Assembly (NCBI GenBank): GCA_030180075.1
Contig: JASNJN010000102.1
Span: 1-52,750, forward strand
Length of the DNA stretch: 52,750 nt
Reading direction: 5' to 3'
Source of the DNA: Mikrocytos mackini
Lineage: Eukaryota > Endomyxa > Ascetosporea > Mikrocytida > Mikrocytiidae
Shown here: one piece after another, positions 47,776 to 52,750 of the stretch
How positions within the stretch are numbered: position 1 is the stretch's first letter
Layout of the letters: every line of letters begins with the position of its first letter
Notes under the pieces: generated by a model
Seen by the model: only the letters and a program-made list of their open reading frames with translations
What the model was told of the DNA's origin: nothing
Database searches by the model: none
Translations under genes and position numbers: made by a program

Positions 47776-47811
47776 TTGTTGAGTTAAAATTTTAAATTTC
47801 TAAAAACACAA
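47776..47811. promoter_or_regulatory. 36-bp shared promoter region, PUS7 / ORC-like gene
   Basis: The whole space between two divergent ATGs is 36 bp: TTGTTGAG then TTAAAATTTTAAATTTCTAA. It contains AAAATTTTAAATTT, the clearest form of the local promoter element. Confidence 0.55.
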
Positions 47812-49635
47812 ATGGATTTCTGGACGCCATCTCTTATCAAATCCCTGAATTCCTTCTTCAACTCAGAATCCAAACCCATGTATATATTATACGGGCCGAA
47901 GAACTACAACAAAGCAACAAATTTGTTAAGATATTTTCAAACGAACAGGAAGAATCAACAACTCACTATATATCTTGAAGAAATATCAAAGACCGACGAA
48001 ATAACTGCATGTATACTAGAACACATCAATAAGCCATCTAATGATGTATCTATAGAATCACTGACCAAAAGCATGATTGAACAAACTAAACATGAAGAAC
48101 TGGACATCATTTTTGTCAATTCCTCGGAAAACAACATAATTTTAAAGAACCTGTTTGCTTTTATCGAACAACTTTTGATAATACGCACTTTCCTTACTTA
48201 CAAACTAAAGTTACTGTTTGTATTTGATACATTTCCTACTTCTTTGATATCAAACAACTTCAAATTAACTATATATGAAAAGAGTACTACATTCAAAATA
48301 CCGCCTATAAACAAATCCATTTTAATTGAGGAGATTGAAAGAACAATAGTGAATCATATGAACACACTTTCTATAGAGAACAAAAAGAAAAAACAATCGG
48401 TCACAAAACTAAAAAATAAAGCAGCAGACTACATTTCGTCTGCACTATTTAATACCATAACACACCTGGTAGAAGACAAACACACAGAAAATTACCATAT
48501 TGAAATACAAGAAAATATCATATCCTTCCTCAATGTGCATGATTTAATCCAATTCGCACGTAACATTACTAATTTTCTTTCCGTTACTGTCAATTGTTTG
48601 AATGAAGAGAACGAAATATCTTCTATCGACAAATACGAATACTTAGCTACTGAAAGAAAAATATTTGAGAGGAAATTTATAGACTTAGAAATGTATAGAA
48701 AGAACAACCAACAACAAAACTTAGGAAAGGTTGTACCAAATATCATGCATTTAATAACACCTTTCTCTATTCATGCAGTGGCAAACACTTTCTTAGAATT
48801 GTACAACACGAATATATTTATTCAATCAAATTTATTCAGGGTAGATTATATAGAGAACACTTTTAATACATTCAAAGAACATTTAACCAAATACATTAAA
48901 ATAATTAAGAGTGTAGAATATCCGCCACATATTATTAGAAGTTTTGAATATTTACTTGAAGATGCAGATCAACTTCAAATACAAATGATCGAACTAATAA
49001 AAGAAAAGATGGACTTGTTAGAAACAACTAATAATAAATGTAGATATAACATTGTAACTATGGAATTTCTTTACAATATTCATACGAATTCAGAAGAAAC
49101 AAAAGGTAAGCTAAAGACATTCAAACGTGCAATTTATAGATATAAAGATATGGTAGAACATATTTATACTGAAATACTTAAGAAGTTTAATAGAGATGAA
49201 TTTTGGGAACGTATCGAAGAATTTTTAGAAATAGATGAAGTTTATGATATGACTTACGATTATAAAAACTATGATAATGTGTACTTGTTTCGTTTTGAAA
49301 ATGATTACAGTACATTCAGCAGTGTACTTTCAACAATTAAATGTTTGGTTAAATCTAGATTGGAAGACGGAGATAAAATAAAGAAATCTTTACAGGAAAT
49401 TGTGGAAGAAGAAGATTGTGAAAAGGAAGAAAAAAAAATATATAAGACACTAAATAATATTTTGAAAATAGTAAATGAGATTGAAATTAAAAATAAGACA
49501 CATATTAGTAGAATGATTAATAATTATTGCTTTAGAAAAGGTTGGAGAATTTTTAAAGTTTATATTTATCGGACAATAGAAAGACAAGAACGTAGGAGTT
49601 ATGTATTTAAGGAAATGGTGAAGAGGTTTCAATAG
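47812..49635 (+). CDS. Hypothetical protein with degenerate P-loop, possibly ORC/AAA+-like
   Basis: 607 aa. The N-terminus has MYILYGPKNYNKATNLL (residues about 23-39), a Walker-A-like segment lacking the usual GKT/GKS, followed by LDIIFVNSS and LKLLFVFDTFPTSLI in positions of beta-strands of an AAA+ fold. This resembles the layout of origin-recognition-complex subunits (ORC4/ORC5 type) with a degenerate ATP site, but no signature proves it. The C-terminal 300 residues are helical and rich in Glu, Lys and Asn. No membrane or signal segment. The ORC idea is a weak inference. Confidence 0.7.
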   Translation: MDFWTPSLIKSLNSFFNSESKPMYILYGPKNYNKATNLLRYFQTNRKNQQLTIYLEEISKTDEITACILEHINKPSNDVSIESLTKSMIEQTKHEELDIIFVNSSENNIILKNLFAFIEQLLIIRTFLTYKLKLLFVFDTFPTSLISNNFKLTIYEKSTTFKIPPINKSILIEEIERTIVNHMNTLSIENKKKKQSVTKLKNKAADYISSALFNTITHLVEDKHTENYHIEIQENIISFLNVHDLIQFARNITNFLSVTVNCLNEENEISSIDKYEYLATERKIFERKFIDLEMYRKNNQQQNLGKVVPNIMHLITPFSIHAVANTFLELYNTNIFIQSNLFRVDYIENTFNTFKEHLTKYIKIIKSVEYPPHIIRSFEYLLEDADQLQIQMIELIKEKMDLLETTNNKCRYNIVTMEFLYNIHTNSEETKGKLKTFKRAIYRYKDMVEHIYTEILKKFNRDEFWERIEEFLEIDEVYDMTYDYKNYDNVYLFRFENDYSTFSSVLSTIKCLVKSRLEDGDKIKKSLQEIVEEEDCEKEEKKIYKTLNNILKIVNEIEIKNKTHISRMINNYCFRKGWRIFKVYIYRTIERQERRSYVFKEMVKRFQ

Positions 49636-49733
49636 GAATAAATCATGCCTATAGATTAACTAAGTTTTATTGGATTGAATTATACATTTTATAATTAAAT
49701 TAAATAAATCACGTGATAATAAAATATTATAAG

Positions 49734-50140
49734 TAGGGGTCGGAAAATATATATCGAAAAATCTGTAAATATATGATTATTATGGTTCGGAATATATGTG
49801 ACAAAAAATGATCAAATATGTGAATAATAAGTGATTTTTAGAGATTATAGAGAAAATCTAAAATTTGAGGATATTCAGATATGGGATACCTAAAAAATTT
49901 CCCAAATTTATAAAGGATTTTACGTCGAATTTTACACAAAATATGTGACCACAAGTTTAGTCACATATATTCCGAACCCTAATGGTTATATATGATTTTG
50001 GCAAAAAATCTCATTATATTTCGAATTTTCAATAAAATAATATATGGATTGATTCAAATCGTAGATATTATGGGTGGAAAATGACTTGAAATTTGGTAAA
50101 ATATATGATTTATACAAAATCATTTATTTTCTGACCCATA
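49734..50140. repeat. hAT-type MITE (407 bp)
   Basis: It begins TAGGGGTCGGAAAAT and ends ATTTTCTGACCCATA (inverse with two changes). It is flanked by an exact 8-bp duplication ATTATAAG (49726-49733 and 50141-50148). Its first 11 bases equal those of the MITE in the gypsy reverse transcriptase, so both may be mobilised by the same hAT transposase. An inner inverted pair (GGTTCGGAATATATGTGAC near 49784 and its inverse ending near 49980) suggests a nested or older end. Confidence 0.93.
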
Positions 50141-50462
50141 ATTATAAGGAATATAATCAACAATATTTGATATACATATTTATTGATATTTACGTTATCA
50201 ATTTGGCGCAGTATTTCTTGTGTAATAAAAATATACAAATATTCCGTTTGGCGTAAATATTAAGTCATATTTGATGACGTCAGCATATTACGTCAAAATG
50301 AGTAAATAAGAATAAAGTTAATTATAAGATGAAAAATTACAACAATCGTAACAATTCAAAAAGATATACTAATAACGATACCAACGGTTATCACAATGTT
50401 ATGAGTGTTATTAAACATTTCTAGGAATTTAATATTCTAGTTATTTGTCACATTCCCTCCTC

Positions 50463-50838
50463 TAGAATTTCCAAAATTAATACCAGTATTATTCGATATA
50501 CCATATTTCGTCAATTATTGTAGTCGAATATTGTCGTCGATTACCGGTATATGGTAATATTATCGGAAACAGATTTCAATTGAATTATTTTCTGTCATTC
50601 ATAAAATGTTAGGGAAATTAATGTGTGGTAATTAGGTTATGATTAGGGCTTAGAGTTTCCAAAATTAATACCGGTATTACTCGATATACCGGTATTTCGT
50701 CCATTATCGTTATCGAATATTATCGTCCATTACCGGTATTTGGTAATATTACCGGTATTAGATTTTAATTGAAATATTTTCTGTAATTCGTAGTTTTTTA
50801 AGTAAATTATTGTGTTGCAATTAGGTTTTGATTTATTT
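50463..50838. repeat. 188-bp tandem duplication rich in TACCGGTA palindromes
   Basis: Two head-to-tail copies begin TAGAATTTCCAAAATTAATA (50463) and TAGAGTTTCCAAAATTAATA (50651). Each contains CGATATACCGGTATTTCG-type palindromes and a TTACCGGTATTTGGTAATAT inverted repeat. Clearly diverged, so the duplication is not recent. No coding capacity. Confidence 0.85.
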
Positions 50839-51771
50839 TTCTCTTTATATTTGCCTAACTATTTCTAAATAAAAATTTATGTATTTGGTTGTTGAAATGC
50901 CTAAAATGAAGTGTAACTAAAAAGATATTCATCCCTCGATACATAAAAATGTAATATAATTAATTGCAATTAATTATATATAAACTAAAGTTTTTGATTC
51001 ATTTTTAATGCATGGATTGTGATTTTGAAGATAAACATCTTTTATAAGAAATTATACAAAAAAATTTTTTGTAATATTAATCCAATTGGAAGTATATATT
51101 AGTGTTTTTCGACACTACGATTTCTATTATTCGTTGGTGATTAAGATTAGCCGAAAACGTTAAAACGTAGCGATGATTGAATTGGAGGGTGTTGTGTTTG
51201 ATCAAAAAATATTCATGCATTCGCGAAACGAACTAATTGAGTATCGTTTTATAGTGAATGCGTTATTTGGGTTTATTAAAATACGTGATTAATCACTTGT
51301 ACGGTTATAATCATGATTAATTTTTTTGATGAAGTATAATCATGGGTTTATAAACATATGATTAATTTTTTAAGATTGAATTGTCTAGAATGCGATTGAT
51401 TGAAATATGTGATCTAGTGATTAGTGCAAAAACGTTTCGTTGAATATTCAAATTTTTGCAAGTTTCGTCGAGAATTTTGGGGGAAAACGAACAAAATTNC
51501 CAGTTTGTAAAGTTATTTATTTGATATTAATACAATTTTAAAAAAACGTTCATGTTATTGTGGCTGGTAATTAATTTTCGCTGTTATAGTGTACAAAAAT
51601 ATGTTGCATGATAAATTAAATACATTTTTACAATTGTAAATGGGGTATTTTATAATATAAACATGGTGAATCATACTTTTTTCTTTTAAACATTTAATCT
51701 GTATGACGGATCATAATAAAATATAAATTCGGGTTAATAGAAACAATATGCTTATAATAAAGTTTTCTTAT
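50839..51771. other. AT-rich spacer next to the hAT transposase remnant
   Basis: No genes seen. I looked here for the TAGGGG-type end that a complete hAT element would need and found none. One ambiguous base lies near 51499. Confidence 0.4.
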
Positions 51772-52750
51772 TTACTTATTATATTTTAAAATCAATCTTT
51801 TTTTCACCATTTCAGTACTTGTTCGATTTCTTCTGTTTTCTGTTAAAATTTTGCATTGACTAAATACTTGTTCAATATTTCCGTTTGATGTGAAGATAGA
51901 GTTCAGTCTAATGATCATTTGATATAACAACGGAATCTTGCTTTTTTTTGTAACCCAGAATGCTATCCTTTCTCTGTTTTTTGGCATTCCTATATAACTT
52001 TCAATCTCTTGTTCCAGTGTTAAAACAACACCATTGTTTCCTTGTCCATCAAATAATTCGTTATTTTTTGTGCATTGTTCATAACATCTTCTATCGTTTG
52101 GTTACCTCCTTGTTCGATAAGTTCTGAAGCTATACTATTGTTTATTGGTATCTTACTTTCTATCTTTTCTTTTAGCATTGTAATGGCTTGTACAACTTCT
52201 TCTTCGCTTAGTTTATGGAATAAATAAGGTGTGAGAAAAGCGTCTATTCGAGAAGTGTCGATCAATATTGTTTGTGATAGTAATCTTTTCTCAAGGCTTG
52301 TTTTAACAATCTTTATTATTTTGATACTAGTCTTTGCCTTCACAATATTTTCATCTAACAAGTAATTAATCTTGCTCTGATAATCCTTAACAAACATATA
52401 AAGTTCTCCTAGATAAAAATTATTTCCCTGTAATTTAAGAGTTATGGTCTTGACAGGTTTGAGTATAGTTATCAGATCTTTTATGGTTTCCAGTTCAAAA
52501 GGTCTCAAAGTTATATCAAGCTTGTTGTTTGTGTCAGTTAATATAGTATTATAAGCTTCTAAAAATCCGGACAACATGTTTAACATAGAATTCCATCGTA
52601 TTGCCGAATGCAAAGGTATCTTCTTTACAATGTCTTTATATTTGTATGTCCTGAGTATCTTCACAATCTTTTGAATCCTAGTTGTTAAATTTTCCACTTC
52701 TTTTATGGTTAGAACATCTTTTATAAGTAATTGTACTAAGTGTATAGGGT
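51772..52750 (-). pseudogene. hAT transposase, partial and frameshifted, runs off the right edge
   Basis: The upstream frame is open to base 52750 and contains HLVQLLIKDVL, the hAT 'H-x-L-x-L-x-V-K-D-x-L' motif, then HSAIRWNSMLNML (the hAT R-W motif), and continues to 52020. After a one-base shift near 52025 the C-terminal dimerisation domain follows: a segment ending in AFWVTKKSKIPLLYQMI, then NIEQVFSQCKILTENRRNRT, equivalent to 'sErvFS..g.i....R..L'. The N-terminal DNA-binding BED finger lies beyond the window. The copy is inactive in its present form. It is a candidate relative of the source that moved the hAT MITEs in this window. Confidence 0.9.

Noticed and set aside
49784-49980. Inner inverted pair taken as the ends of the MITE at 49734
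   Set aside because: No duplication flanks it (ATTATAAG versus ATGGTTAT); the pair ending at 50140 has a perfect 8-bp duplication.

Overview
The window is an AT-rich nuclear segment from a small-genome eukaryote that is heavily loaded with transposable elements. Every host gene I recognise is eukaryotic and uninterrupted: ribosomal protein S18, calcineurin B-like, base-exchange phosphatidylserine synthase, PUS7/TruD pseudouridine synthase, PRP3, YJU2/CWC16, a Nup192/205-like nucleoporin, a FYVE protein, a RING protein and a PDI-like protein. Several are shorter than their usual homologues. Divergent neighbours are separated by only 36-102 bp, while other stretches are full of fossil transposons (Ty3/gypsy, MULE, Merlin, hAT). 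This best fits a microsporidian, or a close relative, with an expanded repeat-rich genome. That assignment is an inference from gene style and was not tested by phylogeny.

Layout. 1-1350: remnant of an unidentified, GC-richer mobile-element-like coding region on the minus strand. 1351-3987: fossil MITEs. 3988-7813: one almost complete but frameshifted MULE with 322-bp terminal inverted repeats. 7814-9000: AT-rich DNA followed by a block packed with short perfect hairpins (about 8118-8898). 9095-9651: a MITE with GCCTCAAAA subrepeats. 9908-15726: a Ty3/gypsy element on the minus strand, broken by a FLYWCH-type MULE in its integrase and by a 630-bp hAT MITE in its reverse transcriptase. 15923-24099: gene block 1 (PRP3, nucleoporin, FYVE protein, CLPTM1-like membrane protein). 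24470-33418: second transposon field (gag fragment, two hAT MITEs, Merlin remnant, Tc1/IS630-like scrap, second copy of a 0.4-kb MITE, 19-bp tandem repeat). 33668-49635: gene block 2 with 13 genes. 49734-52750: hAT MITE, 188-bp tandem duplication, and a decayed hAT transposase running off the window.

How the parts fit. The host genes are housekeeping: RNA processing (PRP3, YJU2, PUS7), translation (RPS18), nuclear transport (nucleoporin), membrane lipid and secretory functions (PSS, PDI-like, CLPTM1-like, FYVE) and calcium signalling (calcineurin B). They do not form one pathway. The strongest unexplained signal is the hairpin-rich block at about 8.1-8.9 kb. The best-supported new observation is a set of four hAT-type MITEs with exact 8-bp target duplications, in a window that also carries a hAT transposase remnant.
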